The notes beneath the pieces are model-generated. The model was not told the DNA's origin. It worked only from the letters and a program-made list of their open reading frames with translations, and did no database searches. Position numbers and translations under genes: made by a program. From Enterobacter cloacae (GTDB lineage Bacteria; Pseudomonadota; Gammaproteobacteria; Enterobacterales; Enterobacteriaceae), in assembly GCF_013375935.1 (NCBI RefSeq), contig NZ_CP056117.1, forward strand, positions 2,046,001-2,110,000: a DNA stretch of 64,000 bases. Reading direction: 5' to 3'. The first letter of the stretch is position 1; each line of letters starts with the position of its first letter. Shown in pieces: positions 31,220 through 42,182 of this stretch.

Positions 31220-33574
31220 ATGGAGCAGCGGGGAGATGAATTTTGGGTAGAGATTCAGGACATTCGCCACTGCGTGGTGGATGAAGGCGATACGCTAACG
31301 CTGCTCTGGGTGCTGGAAGGGCGGGCAGAGCTGAGCACCGATGCGGGACGTGAAGTGCTGGAGGCCAATTCCCTTACCATCATAAACCGTCACCGGCGCT
31401 GGCAGTTTACGAGCGAAACGGCAAACGTCACCCTGCGCGTAACCCTTTCCGGGCGCTGGGTCGTCCAGCTCTGCAAAGATTTTTTTGCCCATGATTATGC
31501 GGTACCGGTTGAAGCCGGAGGCGTCTGGCCCCAGTGCGATGCGCTTCGCGATCTGTTGCGCCAGCTTCTTGTGGTCACGCTCATCAACGATCCGCGCCGC
31601 TACCGGCTGGAGGCGTACCGCTGGCTGAGCGAGATTTTGCTGCTGCTGACCAGCCGCTTTCAGCAGCCCGCCCGTTTGGCGCCCCGTGAACGTTCCACCG
31701 CGCACAGCAGGCGCATCGCCCGGGTAATAGAGCGGATCGATGCCAGCTATTCCCGCCGTATTACGCTTGCGGAAATCGCCGCGAGTGAATACGTCTCTGA
31801 AGCCTGGCTCTCTCGTCTCTTTCGAAAGGAGGTGGGGATCGGCTTCATGCAGTACATCACCACCCTGCGGCTGGAAAAGGCGGCTGACGCCCTCCGTCTG
31901 ACGAATCGGCCGCTGCACCAGATTGCGCTTGAGCAGGGTTTCGCCAGCACGCGTATGATGAGCGATCGGTTTCGGCGCGTTCACAATATGTCCCCGGGCG
32001 AGTTTCGTAAGACCCGACGCCAGCACCCGGAGGCCGCGCGCGCACGTGCGGACGGGCGTGAGCAGCGCTATCCGGTGGCGGTGGATAAGCTGTTTAGCCT
32101 GCTCAATGACCCGGTGACGCGCGGCTGGGGAGCCTCGCCGCTCGTCGTTCATCCGCAGCAGGAGCAGAGGCTGGATCTTGAGCAGCTTAAACCTCTCTCC
32201 ACCTCGCTGCGCCGTATGCGGGTGGTCATTACCCTGCGTGAGCTCGACGATTTGCTGCGTGAGGACGTTCGTCATAGTCTTGAGGAGATAAACAAGGCCA
32301 TTCCCATTGAGGGAATTGATATCGCCGAGCCTTTTCTAAGCAGCCGTCTGTTTGCCACCGGCTGGGATGACCCGCAGATGGCGGGCTACGCCTGCTGGTA
32401 CAATCTGCATCAGCTCTTCACCTGGCTGGCAAAAAAGCGGTGGACGGTGCTGCTGCACACCGGCGTAACGACCCGTCGCGATCTTCTTACCCGCTTTTTA
32501 CAACAGTCAGTCAATCATTTTTCGCCAGAGATCGCCGCGGGCTGGCACTTCGTCATGCACTGGTCATCACAGGCGAGTGAGGAGACCCGGGAGCAGGTCT
32601 GGCTGGCGCAGCGTGAGGTAATACAAACCTTTCTTCCGCAGGCAAAGTTTGGCTTATGGCACCGGTTTGCCCCCGTCAGCGCGGGCGTGGGCGACGACCC
32701 CCTGTTCCGTTCAGCCATCCTGATGCAGGCCGATTTTCTTGCCTGTTCCGCCGATGCCAACGAGCTTCTCGATCCCGCGCAGCCGGAGCCTGCCGATCTC
32801 TCCTCGACGGAAAATTACCCGATACTGAAGATCCGCCAGATCCTCGCCGCCCTTCGCCTGCACAAACGTTCGCTTCCAGTCTGGCTTCTCTCCTGGAATA
32901 CCCTCACCGGAAGCACGCGGGCGACAAACGGCTGGTTTTTTCGGGGGGCGCTGCTGATGCAGAACCTGCTCGGGCTTTCGGAGCTGGTCTGGCTGGCGGG
33001 ATTCTGGCTAAATTCGGGTCTTCAGGGGGAAGCCCGTGCGAACAACACCATCGATACATCAAGCCTGGCGCTACAGTATAACCACGGCCTGCCGCGTCCG
33101 GTTTACTGGGTGCTCTGGCTCTGGCAGCGCCTGCGGGGCGAGGTGCTGGTCAATGACGGGCGAGTTCTGCTTACGCGACATCTGAATGGCTACCAGCTGT
33201 TGCTGCGTAACGTGGTGGTTTTTAATCCGCTGCTTTCCAGTGAAGAAGCCTTCATCCAGCGTTTTCGCCAGCAGTATCATTTACACCTGAAGGGAATGCG
33301 CGGGAAATGGCGCATTAAATGCCATCTTTTCGATCGGTATAACGGGGCGCTCTATCCTTTGCTTGAAGGCGTCGGCAGCGAAAGCGGCCCTGACGAAGAG
33401 GTGTGGTGCTGGATAGGGCATAAAGCGCGTCCAACGCTTTCCGTACGCGATGAACGCCTTTATGACGGCTGGCAGCTGACTGAATTACTGGAGAGTAACG
33501 CGCTGGTGCTCTACGAGTTTACGCCGATCGTGTCTCGTGAAGACGACGCGGAGGAGATTCACTCCCCGTGGTAG
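31220..33574 (+). CDS. AraC family regulator with large C-terminal glycosidase-like extension
   Basis: A 784-residue protein. Residues about 1-110 look like a cupin-type sensor; about 160-270 are an AraC/XylS double helix-turn-helix ([51 protein letters not shown]). About 500 residues follow that resemble the beta-xylosidase-like (GH39) region found in a subset of long AraC regulators; I cannot see a clear pair of catalytic acids. The ATG at 31220 was chosen for GAGGGAT upstream; an in-frame TTG lies at 31199. It is divergent from the M20 hydrolase and MFS genes, its likely targets. Its last 16 bases overlap queD on the other strand. Confidence 0.82.
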   Translation: MEQRGDEFWVEIQDIRHCVVDEGDTLTLLWVLEGRAELSTDAGREVLEANSLTIINRHRRWQFTSETANVTLRVTLSGRWVVQLCKDFFAHDYAVPVEAGGVWPQCDALRDLLRQLLVVTLINDPRRYRLEAYRWLSEILLLLTSRFQQPARLAPRERSTAHSRRIARVIERIDASYSRRITLAEIAASEYVSEAWLSRLFRKEVGIGFMQYITTLRLEKAADALRLTNRPLHQIALEQGFASTRMMSDRFRRVHNMSPGEFRKTRRQHPEAARARADGREQRYPVAVDKLFSLLNDPVTRGWGASPLVVHPQQEQRLDLEQLKPLSTSLRRMRVVITLRELDDLLREDVRHSLEEINKAIPIEGIDIAEPFLSSRLFATGWDDPQMAGYACWYNLHQLFTWLAKKRWTVLLHTGVTTRRDLLTRFLQQSVNHFSPEIAAGWHFVMHWSSQASEETREQVWLAQREVIQTFLPQAKFGLWHRFAPVSAGVGDDPLFRSAILMQADFLACSADANELLDPAQPEPADLSSTENYPILKIRQILAALRLHKRSLPVWLLSWNTLTGSTRATNGWFFRGALLMQNLLGLSELVWLAGFWLNSGLQGEARANNTIDTSSLALQYNHGLPRPVYWVLWLWQRLRGEVLVNDGRVLLTRHLNGYQLLLRNVVVFNPLLSSEEAFIQRFRQQYHLHLKGMRGKWRIKCHLFDRYNGALYPLLEGVGSESGPDEEVWCWIGHKARPTLSVRDERLYDGWQLTELLESNALVLYEFTPIVSREDDAEEIHSPW

Positions 33575-33924
33575 ATGCAGCCTGCCGTGCAGGTCTCTTT
33601 GATCATCACCGCGCTCAGCAGCGGCACCAGCGGCTTCATCTGATCCCAGATCCATTTCGCCAGCACTTCGCTGGTCGGATTTTCAAGGCCCGGGATCTCA
33701 TTCAGATAGAAGTGGTCAAGACGATCGTAGGTTGGCTTAAACGCGGCTTTCAGTTCGGCGAAGTCCATGATCCAACCGGTATGGGGATCGACTTCACCCG
33801 TAATCTCAAGACGCACCATGAACGAGTGCCCATGCAGGCGGCCACATTTATGCCCGGCAGGAACGTGCGGAAGGTGGTGTGCGGCTTCGAAGGTGAAATC
33901 TTTAAACAGTGTGGTGGACATCAT
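33559..33924 (-). CDS. queD: 6-carboxy-5,6,7,8-tetrahydropterin synthase
   Basis: Converts 7,8-dihydroneopterin triphosphate to 6-carboxytetrahydropterin, the first committed step of queuosine synthesis. The 121 residues have zinc ligands His16, His31 and His33 and the catalytic Cys27 in [19 protein letters not shown] is the conserved start; a longer in-frame ORF reaching 34014 has no ribosome-binding site. The 3' end overlaps the convergent AraC gene by 16 bases. It is divergent from cysJ. Confidence 0.95.
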   Translation of the reverse strand: MMSTTLFKDFTFEAAHHLPHVPAGHKCGRLHGHSFMVRLEITGEVDPHTGWIMDFAELKAAFKPTYDRLDHFYLNEIPGLENPTSEVLAKWIWDQMKPLVPLLSAVMIKETCTAGCIYHGE

Positions 33925-34227
33925 AGCTCTCAGGAATGCGGAAAAAACCGCCGCATAGTACCGGAAAGCACAATTTTTATCATTAACTAAAACGGCTCTG
34001 AACGTCTCGCGCACCGTATTCAGAGCGTTTATGGATGTTTTTTGTTGTATATCATGCAGTTATTTAATCACTTTTATCGTTAAGAACGATAGCTAAAACA
34101 GGTTAGTCCATTTGGTTATTTATTATTTCCAACCCTTCTTTAATTGTTATTATCCCCGCCGTTAACCTTATCTTCAGTTTGGATTTATTCGCTTAAAGTC
34201 CGCTTTGCTACTGGAACATAACGACGC
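33925..34227 (+). promoter_or_regulatory. cysJp: cysJIH promoter region
   Basis: A 303-base AT-rich gap between divergent queD and cysJ. The segment 34091-34140 (around TAGTCCATTTGGTTATTTA) resembles the CysB-binding region of the E. coli and Salmonella cysJIH promoters, which are activated by CysB with N-acetylserine. I cannot fix the -10/-35 with certainty. Confidence 0.5.
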
Positions 34228-36033
34228 ATGACAACACAGGCCCCACCTTCAAATTTGCTTCCCCTGAACCCGGAGCAGCTGGCGCGCCTACAGGCCGCGA
34301 CATCCGATTTTTCACCTACCCAGCTCGCCTGGGTCTCCGGCTATTTCTGGGGAATGCTAAACCAGCAGCCGGGCGCCGTGGCTGGCGTACCGCCAGCTGC
34401 CGTTGAAATTCCTGCCATCACGCTTATCTCTGCTTCGCAGACGGGTAATGCCCGCCGCGTGGCCGAAGCGCTGCGTGATGACCTGCTCGCCGCGAAGCTG
34501 AACGTAAACCTGGTGAACGCCGGGGATTATAAATTCAAACAAATCGCGTCAGAAAAGCTGCTGGTGGTGGTTGCCTCGACGCAGGGAGAAGGTGAGCCTG
34601 CGGAAGAGGCCGTCGCGCTGCATAAGTTCCTGTTCTCGAAAAAAGCGCCAAAGCTTGAAGGCACCGCGTTTGCCGTGTTTGGCCTCGGCGATACGTCCTA
34701 TGAATTTTTCTGCCAGTCCGGTAAAGACTTCGACAGCAGGCTGGCGGAGCTGGGCGCTGAACGCCTGCTGGACCGCGTGGACGCTGATGTGGAATACCAG
34801 GCTGCCGCCGCTGAATGGCGCGCGCGCATCGTTGAGGTGCTGAAAGCCCGCGTGCCGAAAGAGACCCCGGCGCAGGCCGCCGTTACCGCAGCCGGCACCG
34901 TCAACGCGATCCACTCCAGCCCATACACCAAAGAGGCACCGCTGACGGCGAGCCTGTCGGTGAACCAGAAAATCACGGGCCGCGATTCGGAAAAAGACGT
35001 GCGCCATATCGAAATCGATCTCGGCGAGTCCGGCCTGCGTTACCAGCCCGGCGATGCGCTGGGCGTCTGGTATCAGAACGATCCGGCGCTGGTGCAAGAA
35101 CTGGTCGAGCTGCTGTGGCTGAAAGGCACGGAGCCGGTTCAGGTGGAGGGCAAAACGCTGCCGCTCTCCGAAGCGCTCCAGTGGCATTTTGAACTGACGG
35201 TGAACACCGCCAACATCGTTGAAAACTACGCCACCCTAACCCGCAGCGAGTCCCTCCTGCCGCTGGTTGGGGATAAGGCGAAGCTGCAGCATTACGCGGC
35301 GACAACGCCGATTGTCGACATGGTGCGTTTCTCTCCGGCACAGCTGGACGCCGACGCGCTGATCGGCCTGCTGCGCCCGCTCACGCCGCGCCTTTATTCC
35401 ATCGCCTCCTCGCAGGCTGAAGTGGAAAACGAAGTCCACGTCACCGTCGGGGTGGTGCGTTACGATATCGAAGGCCGCGCGCGTGCGGGTGGGGCATCGA
35501 GCTTCCTGGCCGACCGCGTGGAAGAAGAGGGCGACGTGCGCGTCTTTATCGAGCATAACGATAACTTCCGCCTGCCGGCGAACCCGGAAACGCCGGTCAT
35601 TATGATTGGCCCCGGCACCGGCATTGCACCGTTCCGCGCCTTTATGCAGCAGCGTGCGGCAGACGAGGCGCCGGGCAAGAACTGGCTGTTCTTCGGCAAC
35701 CCGCACTTTACGGAAGATTTCCTCTACCAGGTTGAGTGGCAGCGCTATGTGAAAGAGGGCGTGCTGACCCGCATCGATCTGGCCTGGTCCCGCGATCAGA
35801 AAGAAAAAGTATACGTACAAGACAAACTGCGCGAACAGGGCGCAGAGCTGTGGCGCTGGATCAATGACGGTGCCCACATTTATGTCTGCGGCGACGCCAG
35901 TCGTATGGCGAAGGACGTCGAGCAGGCGTTGCTGGAAGTGATTGCCGAATTCGGCGGTATGGATGCCGAAGCGGCGGATGAATTTTTAAGTGAGCTGCGC
36001 GTAGAGCGCCGTTATCAGCGAGATGTCTACTAA
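34228..36033 (+). CDS. cysJ: Sulfite reductase (NADPH) flavoprotein subunit
   Basis: Alpha subunit of the NADPH-sulfite reductase holoenzyme; carries electrons NADPH to FAD to FMN to CysI. The 601 residues (E. coli 599) have a flavodoxin-like FMN domain ([17 protein letters not shown]), a connecting region, the FAD motif RLYSIASSQ and the NADPH-binding [16 protein letters not shown]. The C-terminus [10 protein letters not shown] is conserved. Its stop overlaps the cysI start by one base (TAATG), so the subunits are coupled. It is the first gene of cysJIH. Confidence 0.98.
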   Translation: MTTQAPPSNLLPLNPEQLARLQAATSDFSPTQLAWVSGYFWGMLNQQPGAVAGVPPAAVEIPAITLISASQTGNARRVAEALRDDLLAAKLNVNLVNAGDYKFKQIASEKLLVVVASTQGEGEPAEEAVALHKFLFSKKAPKLEGTAFAVFGLGDTSYEFFCQSGKDFDSRLAELGAERLLDRVDADVEYQAAAAEWRARIVEVLKARVPKETPAQAAVTAAGTVNAIHSSPYTKEAPLTASLSVNQKITGRDSEKDVRHIEIDLGESGLRYQPGDALGVWYQNDPALVQELVELLWLKGTEPVQVEGKTLPLSEALQWHFELTVNTANIVENYATLTRSESLLPLVGDKAKLQHYAATTPIVDMVRFSPAQLDADALIGLLRPLTPRLYSIASSQAEVENEVHVTVGVVRYDIEGRARAGGASSFLADRVEEEGDVRVFIEHNDNFRLPANPETPVIMIGPGTGIAPFRAFMQQRAADEAPGKNWLFFGNPHFTEDFLYQVEWQRYVKEGVLTRIDLAWSRDQKEKVYVQDKLREQGAELWRWINDGAHIYVCGDASRMAKDVEQALLEVIAEFGGMDAEAADEFLSELRVERRYQRDVY

Positions 36034-37745
36034 TGAGCGAAAAACACCCTGGCCCACTGGTGGTCGAAGGCAAACTGTCTGATGCCGAGCGCATGAAGGT
36101 AGAGAGCAACTACCTGCGCGGTACCATTGCCGAAGATTTAAATGACGGTCTGACCGGCGGCTTTAAAGGCGACAACTTCCTGCTGATCCGCTTCCACGGC
36201 ATGTATCAGCAGGACGACCGCGATATCCGCGCCGAACGTGCTGAACAGAAGCTGGAGCCGCGTCACGCGATGCTGCTGCGCTGCCGTCTGCCGGGTGGGG
36301 TCATCACCACGACACAGTGGCAGGCGATCGACAGGTTTGCCCAGGACAATACCATTTACGGCAGCATACGTCTGACCAACCGTCAGACCTTCCAGTTCCA
36401 CGGCATTCTGAAGAAGAACGTGAAGCCGGTTCACCAGATGCTGCACTCCGTTGGCCTGGACGCGCTGGCGACCGCCAACGACATGAACCGTAACGTGCTG
36501 TGCACCTCGAACCCGTACGAGTCCGAGCTTCACGCGCAAGCCTATGAGTGGGCGAAGAAGATCTCCGAGCACCTGCTGCCGCGCACCCGCGCCTATGCGG
36601 AGATCTGGCTCGATCAGGAGAAAGTCGCGACCACGGACGAAGAGCCGATCCTCGGCCAGACCTACCTGCCGCGTAAGTTTAAAACTACGGTGGTGATCCC
36701 GCCGCAGAACGATATCGATCTGCACGCCAACGACATGAACTTCGTGGCGATTGCCGAAAACGGCAAGCTCATCGGCTTTAACCTGCTGGTGGGCGGCGGC
36801 CTGTCCATCGAGCACGGTAACAAGAAGACCTACGCCCGTACCGCGAGCGAATTCGGCTTCCTGCCGCTGGAGCACACGCTGGCCGTGGCGGAAGCGGTGG
36901 TTACTACCCAGCGCGACTGGGGGAACCGTGCCGACCGTAAAAACGCGAAAACCAAGTACACGCTTGAGCGCGTGGGCGTAGAGACCTTCAAGGAAGAAGT
37001 GGAGCGTCGCGCGGGGATCAAGTTTGAGCCGATCCGCCCTTACGAATTCACCGGTCGCGGCGATCGCATTGGCTGGGTGAAAGGCATCGATAATAACTGG
37101 CACCTGACGCTGTTTATCGAAAACGGACGTATTCTGGATTACCCGGGCCGTCCGCTGAAAACCGGCCTGCTGGAAATCGCGAAGATCCACAAAGGCGAAT
37201 TCCGCATTACCGCTAACCAGAACCTGATCGTGGCCAGCGTGCCGGAAAGCGAAAAGGCGAAAATTGAGGCGCTGGCGCTCGAGCACGGGCTGATGAATGC
37301 GGTGAAGCCGCAGCGTGAAAACTCGATGGCCTGCGTCTCGTTCCCGACCTGCCCGCTGGCGATGGCCGAAGCAGAGCGTTTCCTGCCGTCGTTCACCGAT
37401 AAGGTGGAGGCGATTCTGGAAAAACACGGCATTCCGGACGAGCATATTGTTATGCGCGTTACCGGCTGTCCAAACGGCTGCGGGCGCGCGATGCTCGCCG
37501 AGCTGGGGCTGGTGGGGAAAGCGCCGGGTCGCTACAACCTGCATCTGGGCGGCAACCGCATCGGCACGCGTATTCCGCGTATGTTCCGCGAGAACATCAC
37601 CGAGCCGGAAATTCTCGATTCCATCGACGTGCTTGTCGGGCGCTGGGCAAAAGAGCGCGAAGCGGGTGAAGGCTTCGGCGACTTTACGGTGCGTGCGGGC
37701 ATTATTCGCCCGGTGCTCGATCCTGCAAGGGATTTCTGGGAGTAA
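36033..37745 (+). CDS. cysI: Sulfite reductase (NADPH) hemoprotein subunit
   Basis: Reduces sulfite to sulfide with a coupled siroheme and 4Fe-4S cluster. The 570 residues equal E. coli CysI. Cluster cysteines are Cys434 and Cys440 in [10 protein letters not shown] and Cys479 and Cys483 in CPNGCGRAM, all intact and at the E. coli numbers. Siroheme for this enzyme would come from CysG; the cysG copy in this window is broken, so another cysG must supply it if CysI works. Confidence 0.98.
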   Translation: MSEKHPGPLVVEGKLSDAERMKVESNYLRGTIAEDLNDGLTGGFKGDNFLLIRFHGMYQQDDRDIRAERAEQKLEPRHAMLLRCRLPGGVITTTQWQAIDRFAQDNTIYGSIRLTNRQTFQFHGILKKNVKPVHQMLHSVGLDALATANDMNRNVLCTSNPYESELHAQAYEWAKKISEHLLPRTRAYAEIWLDQEKVATTDEEPILGQTYLPRKFKTTVVIPPQNDIDLHANDMNFVAIAENGKLIGFNLLVGGGLSIEHGNKKTYARTASEFGFLPLEHTLAVAEAVVTTQRDWGNRADRKNAKTKYTLERVGVETFKEEVERRAGIKFEPIRPYEFTGRGDRIGWVKGIDNNWHLTLFIENGRILDYPGRPLKTGLLEIAKIHKGEFRITANQNLIVASVPESEKAKIEALALEHGLMNAVKPQRENSMACVSFPTCPLAMAEAERFLPSFTDKVEAILEKHGIPDEHIVMRVTGCPNGCGRAMLAELGLVGKAPGRYNLHLGGNRIGTRIPRMFRENITEPEILDSIDVLVGRWAKEREAGEGFGDFTVRAGIIRPVLDPARDFWE

Positions 37746-37760
37746 CCACGAGAGGTAATT

Positions 37761-38495
37761 ATGTCCGTACTCGATCTAAACGCCCTTAATGAACTGCCAA
37801 AAGTCGAACGTATTCTGGCACTGGCAGAAACCAACGCCCGGCTGGAAAAGCTCGACGCCGAAGGGCGCGTGGCCTGGGCGCTGGAAAACCTGCCGGGTGA
37901 CTATGTGCTCTCCTCGAGCTTTGGCATTCAGGCGGCGGTAAGCCTGCATCTGGTGAATCAGATCCGTCCGGACATACCGGTGATCCTCACCGATACCGGC
38001 TACCTGTTCCCGGAAACCTACCAGTTTATCGACGAGCTGACGGACAGGCTCGGGCTGAACCTGAAGGTCTACCGCGCGACGGAAAGCGCGGCCTGGCAGG
38101 AGGCGCGTTACGGCAAGCTGTGGGAGCAGGGTGTTGAGGGCATTGAGAAATACAATGAGATCAACAAAGTCGAGCCGATGAACCGCGCGCTGAAAGAGCT
38201 GAACGCCCAGACCTGGTTTGCCGGCCTTCGCCGCGAGCAGTCCGGAAGCCGCGCGACGCTACCGGTGCTGGCGGTGCAGCGCGGCGTGTTTAAAGTGTTG
38301 CCGATTATCGACTGGGACAACCGGACGGTGTATCAGTACCTGCAAAAACACGGTCTGAAATACCATCCGCTGTGGGATCAGGGCTATTTGTCGGTCGGTG
38401 ATACCCACACCACGCGTAAATGGGAACCGGGGATGGCGGAAGAAGAGACGCGATTCTTTGGGCTCAAGCGCGAGTGCGGGCTGCACGAAGGGTAA
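37761..38495 (+). CDS. cysH: Phosphoadenosine phosphosulfate reductase
   Basis: Reduces PAPS to sulfite using thioredoxin. The 244 residues contain the PAPS-binding [25 protein letters not shown] and, at the C-terminus, the catalytic Cys239 in ECGLHEG. There is no second cysteine pair, so it is the cluster-free enterobacterial type. It ends cysJIH and lies 15 bases after cysI. Confidence 0.97.
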   Translation: MSVLDLNALNELPKVERILALAETNARLEKLDAEGRVAWALENLPGDYVLSSSFGIQAAVSLHLVNQIRPDIPVILTDTGYLFPETYQFIDELTDRLGLNLKVYRATESAAWQEARYGKLWEQGVEGIEKYNEINKVEPMNRALKELNAQTWFAGLRREQSGSRATLPVLAVQRGVFKVLPIIDWDNRTVYQYLQKHGLKYHPLWDQGYLSVGDTHTTRKWEPGMAEEETRFFGLKRECGLHEG

Positions 38496-38505
38496 TTCCT
38501 TATCC

Positions 38506-38602
38506 ACCCCCTCACCCTAACCCTCTCCCCAAAGGGGAGAGGGGATCGCCCGGAGCCGTCTTTTCTCCCTCGCCCCTTTGGGGAGAGGGTTGGGGTGAGG
38601 GG
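38506..38602. repeat. Inverted pair of palindromic C/G-rich repeats between cysH and iap
   Basis: Two units of the repeat at 13819-13857 lie head to head. The first (38506-38545) reads CCCCCTCACCCTAACCC, then a CTCTCCCC-AAA-GGGGAGAG hairpin. The second (38564-38602) is its inverse and ends TTGGGGTGAGGGG. The pair could fold as two small hairpins or one long one and probably terminates both convergent genes. Confidence 0.82.
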
Positions 38603-38613
38603 AAAATACCGCT

Positions 38614-39657
38614 CTACGCTTTCCCCGCTTTCGCCAGCTCCTTCACCAGCGGCAGCATTACTTTCACCACGTCGCGGCTGCGGTGTTCAATCCGCTGCGG
38701 CAGCGCGCTGTCTATATGCTGTTGATTATCCAGCCTCACATCATGCCAGCTGGTTCCGTCCGGGAACGCTTTTGATTTGCTGCGCTGCTGATAGCCATCT
38801 TTTTTGCCCAGCGCCCAGTTGGTCGCCTCGACGTAAAGCACCGGAATACCGGCTTTATCAAACACTTCCCCGTCATTACAGCAGCCAGTGCCTTTTGGAT
38901 AATCCGGATTACCGCCCGGGTTTGTCGCGGCATAAACGCCGTGCGCACGGGCAAGCGCCAGCGCGCGGTCGCGGGTGAGTTTACGCACGCTGCTCGGCGT
39001 GCTCTGTCCGCTGTTAAAATAGAGCTTATCGCCGACGATCAGATTATCGAGGTTAATCACCAGCAGCGTATTTTTCTTCTCCTCAGCGCTCATGCGTTTA
39101 AGGAGATTCTCAGCACCGAGTTTGCCCTCTTCTTCGCCGCTGGTTGCCACAAAGCGGATACCGTATTTCGTCGGGATATTCTTCAGACGTTCGGCCAGCT
39201 CAAGCATCACCCCCAGCCCCGCCGCATTGTCGTCCAGCCCCTGTAGCGTCAGCCCGCCGAGGTTATTATCGCTGTCGGCATCGCTCAGCGGGGCGTAGGT
39301 ATCAAGGTGCGCCATAATAATAATCTGCTCAGCCGCTTTCCCTTCGTGCGCCGCAATCACCGTGCTGCCGGTCACGTTGTGCCAGTTCTGCGTATTATTG
39401 CGTGAGGTATAGATATAGCGGCTATGGAAAGTGCGAATATCGCTCTGATAGCCCATCAGAGCAAACTGCTGGCGAATATAGTCTGCGGAGAGCATTTCGG
39501 CAGGCGTGCCGGTCATGCGGCCCGGAAAGACCGTCGCAATATGCCGCGCCTGCATACTGGCTATTTCACCGTAAGACTGATTTTTTGCCTGAGCCGGAAG
39601 AATAAAGCAAACGCCGAGCGCCAGGGCTGCACATCGGTGGCGCATTGCGGAAAACAT
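38614..39657 (-). CDS. iap: Alkaline phosphatase isozyme conversion aminopeptidase
   Basis: Periplasmic M28 zinc aminopeptidase that in E. coli trims the N-terminal Arg of alkaline phosphatase. The 347 residues (E. coli 345) begin with a signal peptide, cleaved probably after LPAQA. Zinc motifs AHLDTY, GLDDNAAG and SGEEEGKLGA are intact. In K-12 CRISPR-Cas separates iap from cysH; here the gap is 118 bases with a repeat pair only. Confidence 0.94.
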   Translation of the reverse strand: MFSAMRHRCAALALGVCFILPAQAKNQSYGEIASMQARHIATVFPGRMTGTPAEMLSADYIRQQFALMGYQSDIRTFHSRYIYTSRNNTQNWHNVTGSTVIAAHEGKAAEQIIIMAHLDTYAPLSDADSDNNLGGLTLQGLDDNAAGLGVMLELAERLKNIPTKYGIRFVATSGEEEGKLGAENLLKRMSAEEKKNTLLVINLDNLIVGDKLYFNSGQSTPSSVRKLTRDRALALARAHGVYAATNPGGNPDYPKGTGCCNDGEVFDKAGIPVLYVEATNWALGKKDGYQQRSKSKAFPDGTSWHDVRLDNQQHIDSALPQRIEHRSRDVVKVMLPLVKELAKAGKA

Positions 39658-39895
39658 AGTGAGCCCTTAAAAAACAGAGCAAAATTTTAACCCGCTTAGT
39701 ATGAAACTGTGACCGGGCAGACACAATTTGAATTGCTCTTAAATGCCCGAAATTTCGCGTGTTAAGCACTTTTTGATATTTGCTTTTTCACGGCGTTATT
39801 CCATTGAGTAACTACTCATTCCAATTCGTAATTTCATTCGATCTAAGCCGCCCCCTATAGTCCCCTTATTCCTGATTGTTAGTGAGTTGTTGCCT
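39658..39895 (+). promoter_or_regulatory. cysG-cysDNC promoter region
   Basis: The gap between divergent iap and cysG. TATAGT at 39856-39861 with TTTCAT 18 bases upstream is a plausible promoter. The segment 39795-39840 (TTATTCCATTGAGTAACTAC onwards) resembles the CysB-binding region upstream of cysD in E. coli. Confidence 0.5.
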
Positions 39896-41255
39896 GTGGA
39901 CTATCTCCCCCTTTTTGCCGCCCTGAAAGACCGACCGGTACTGGTTGTCGGTACGGGCGAAATTGCCGATCGCAAAATCGCGTTTCTGCAACGCGCCGGG
40001 GCGCAGGTGCTGAATGTTGAAGAGGCGGACTTTGACGAGTCTCAAATCGACGGCGTGGTGCTGGTTATTGCGGCAACCGAAAATCGTCAGCTTAACCAGC
40101 GCATCTCCGGTGCCGCACAGGCCCGTCACCGTCTGGTGAACGTGGTGGACGACCAGCCGCTGTGCTCGTTTATCTTCCCGTCGATTGTTGACCGCTCGCC
40201 GCTGCTGGTGGCGATCTCCTCCGGCGGCACTGCGCCGGTGCTGGCGCGGGTGCTGCGGGAAAAAATTGAAGCGCTGCTGCCGACCAGCCTCGGCCGCATG
40301 GCGGAGAAAGCCAGCTACTGGCGCAACCATCTGAAAACGCGTCTGACCAGCGTGACGGAGCGCCGTCGCTTCTGGGAACGTATGTTCCGCGGCCGCTTTG
40401 CCAGCCTGATGCATGCCGGTAACGAGACGGCGGCGCAGCAAATTCTCGAGGACGAACTGGATAACCCCGGCAGCGGCGGCGGGGAGATCGTTCTGGTAGG
40501 TGCCGGGCCGGGCGATGCCGGGCTGCTGACCCTGCGCGGGTTGCAGGTATTGCAGGATGCGGACGTGGTGTTTTACGACCACCTGGTTACCGACGGCGTG
40601 CGCGAGCTGATCCGCCGGGATGCGGAGCAAATTTGCGTCGGCAAACGCGCCGGGGAGCACTCCGTGGCGCAGCACGATACCAACCAGATGCTGATTGCCG
40701 CTGCGAAAGCGGGCAAGACCGTGGTGCGCCTGAAAGGGGGGCGACCCGTTTATTTTCGGTCGCGGAGGCGAAGAACTCCAGGCGGCCGCCGAGGCGGGCG
40801 TGCCGTTCCAGGTGGTGCCCGGCATCACGGCGGCGTCAGCCGTGACGGCCTACGCGGGTATTCCGCTGACCCACCGCGATTACGCCCAGAGCGTCACCTT
40901 TGTGACCGGGCACTACAAAGCCGACAGCACGCCGTTTGACTGGTCGCATCTTGCCCAGAGCCGACAAACCCTGGCGATTTATATGGGCACGATGAAAGCG
41001 GCGGATATCAGCGAACAGCTTATTCAGCACGGTCGCGAAGCGACGACGCCGGTTGCCGTCATCTCTCGCGGCACGCGCGTCGATCAGCACGTCGCCATCG
41101 GCACGTTACAAAACCTTGCAATCCTGGCGAAAGATGCCCCTATGCCCGCCCTGATCGTGGTGGGAGAGGTGGTGCAGCTGCACGACACCCTCGCCTGGTT
41201 CCAACACACAACCGATACGGAAGGCTTTGGTTCTTCTGTTATAAATTTGGCTTAA
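39896..41255 (+). pseudogene. cysG: Siroheme synthase, frameshifted second copy
   Basis: CysG makes siroheme from uroporphyrinogen III through an N-terminal NAD-dependent dehydrogenase/ferrochelatase and a C-terminal SUMT methyltransferase. The frame from GTG at 39896 (MDYLPLF) reads well to VVRLKGG, then six G residues at 40736-40741 (five expected) shift it; the other frame continues with [15 protein letters not shown] and [14 protein letters not shown] to the normal stop at 41255. A deletion of one G would restore about 452 residues. The Rossmann domain also jumps from AGAQVLNV to DFDES, about 19 residues shorter than relatives. It starts the cysG-cysDNC operon. Either a decaying duplicate or a homopolymer error. 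Confidence 0.86.
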
Positions 41256-41264
41256 GGAACGGTT

Positions 41265-42173
41265 ATGGACCAAAAACGACTTACTCACCTGCGGCAGCTC
41301 GAAGCGGAAAGTATCCATATTATCCGCGAAGTGGCCGCCGAGTTCTCTAACCCGGTGATGATGTACTCCATCGGTAAAGATTCCAGCGTCATGCTGCACC
41401 TGGCGCGTAAAGCGTTTTACCCGGGTACGCTGCCGTTCCCGCTGCTGCACGTGGATACCGGCTGGAAATTCCGCGAGATGTATGAATTCCGCGACCGTAC
41501 CGCCAAAGCCTACGGCTGCGAGCTGCTGGTGCATAAAAACCCGGAAGGGGTGGCGATGGGCATTAACCCGTTCGTGCACGGCAGCGCCAAGCATACCGAC
41601 ATCATGAAAACCGAAGGGCTGAAGCAGGCGCTGAATAAATACGGTTTTGATGCCGCCTTCGGCGGCGCGCGCCGCGACGAAGAGAAATCCCGTGCGAAAG
41701 AGCGTATCTACTCCTTCCGCGACCGCTTCCACCGCTGGGACCCAAAAAACCAGCGTCCGGAGCTGTGGCACAACTACAACGGCCAGATCAACAAGGGCGA
41801 AAGCATCCGCGTCTTCCCGCTCTCCAACTGGACCGAGCTGGATATCTGGCAATACATCTATCTGGAAAATATTGAGATCGTTCCGCTGTATCTGGCCGCC
41901 GAGCGCCCGGTGCTGGAGCGCGACGGCATGCTGATGATGATCGACGACGATCGCATTGATTTACAGCCGGGCGAGGTAATCAAAAAACAGATGGTCCGTT
42001 TCCGTACCCTCGGCTGCTGGCCGCTGACCGGCGCGGTGGAGTCCAGCGCGCAGACGCTGCCGGAAATTATCGAAGAGATGCTGGTGTCGACCACCAGCGA
42101 GCGACAGGGGCGCGTGATTGACCGCGACCAGGCCGGCTCCATGGAGCTGAAGAAACGTCAGGGTTATTTCTAA
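41265..42173 (+). CDS. cysD: Sulfate adenylyltransferase subunit 2
   Basis: Catalytic subunit of ATP sulfurylase, forming APS from sulfate and ATP. The 302 residues contain the PP-loop-type [17 protein letters not shown] near residue 35, the [16 protein letters not shown] motif, and a conserved C-terminus KKRQGYF. It lies 9 bases after cysG and 9 before cysN, whose GTPase activity drives the reaction. Confidence 0.98.
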   Translation: MDQKRLTHLRQLEAESIHIIREVAAEFSNPVMMYSIGKDSSVMLHLARKAFYPGTLPFPLLHVDTGWKFREMYEFRDRTAKAYGCELLVHKNPEGVAMGINPFVHGSAKHTDIMKTEGLKQALNKYGFDAAFGGARRDEEKSRAKERIYSFRDRFHRWDPKNQRPELWHNYNGQINKGESIRVFPLSNWTELDIWQYIYLENIEIVPLYLAAERPVLERDGMLMMIDDDRIDLQPGEVIKKQMVRFRTLGCWPLTGAVESSAQTLPEIIEEMLVSTTSERQGRVIDRDQAGSMELKKRQGYF

Positions 42174-42182
42174 GGAGCCGCC

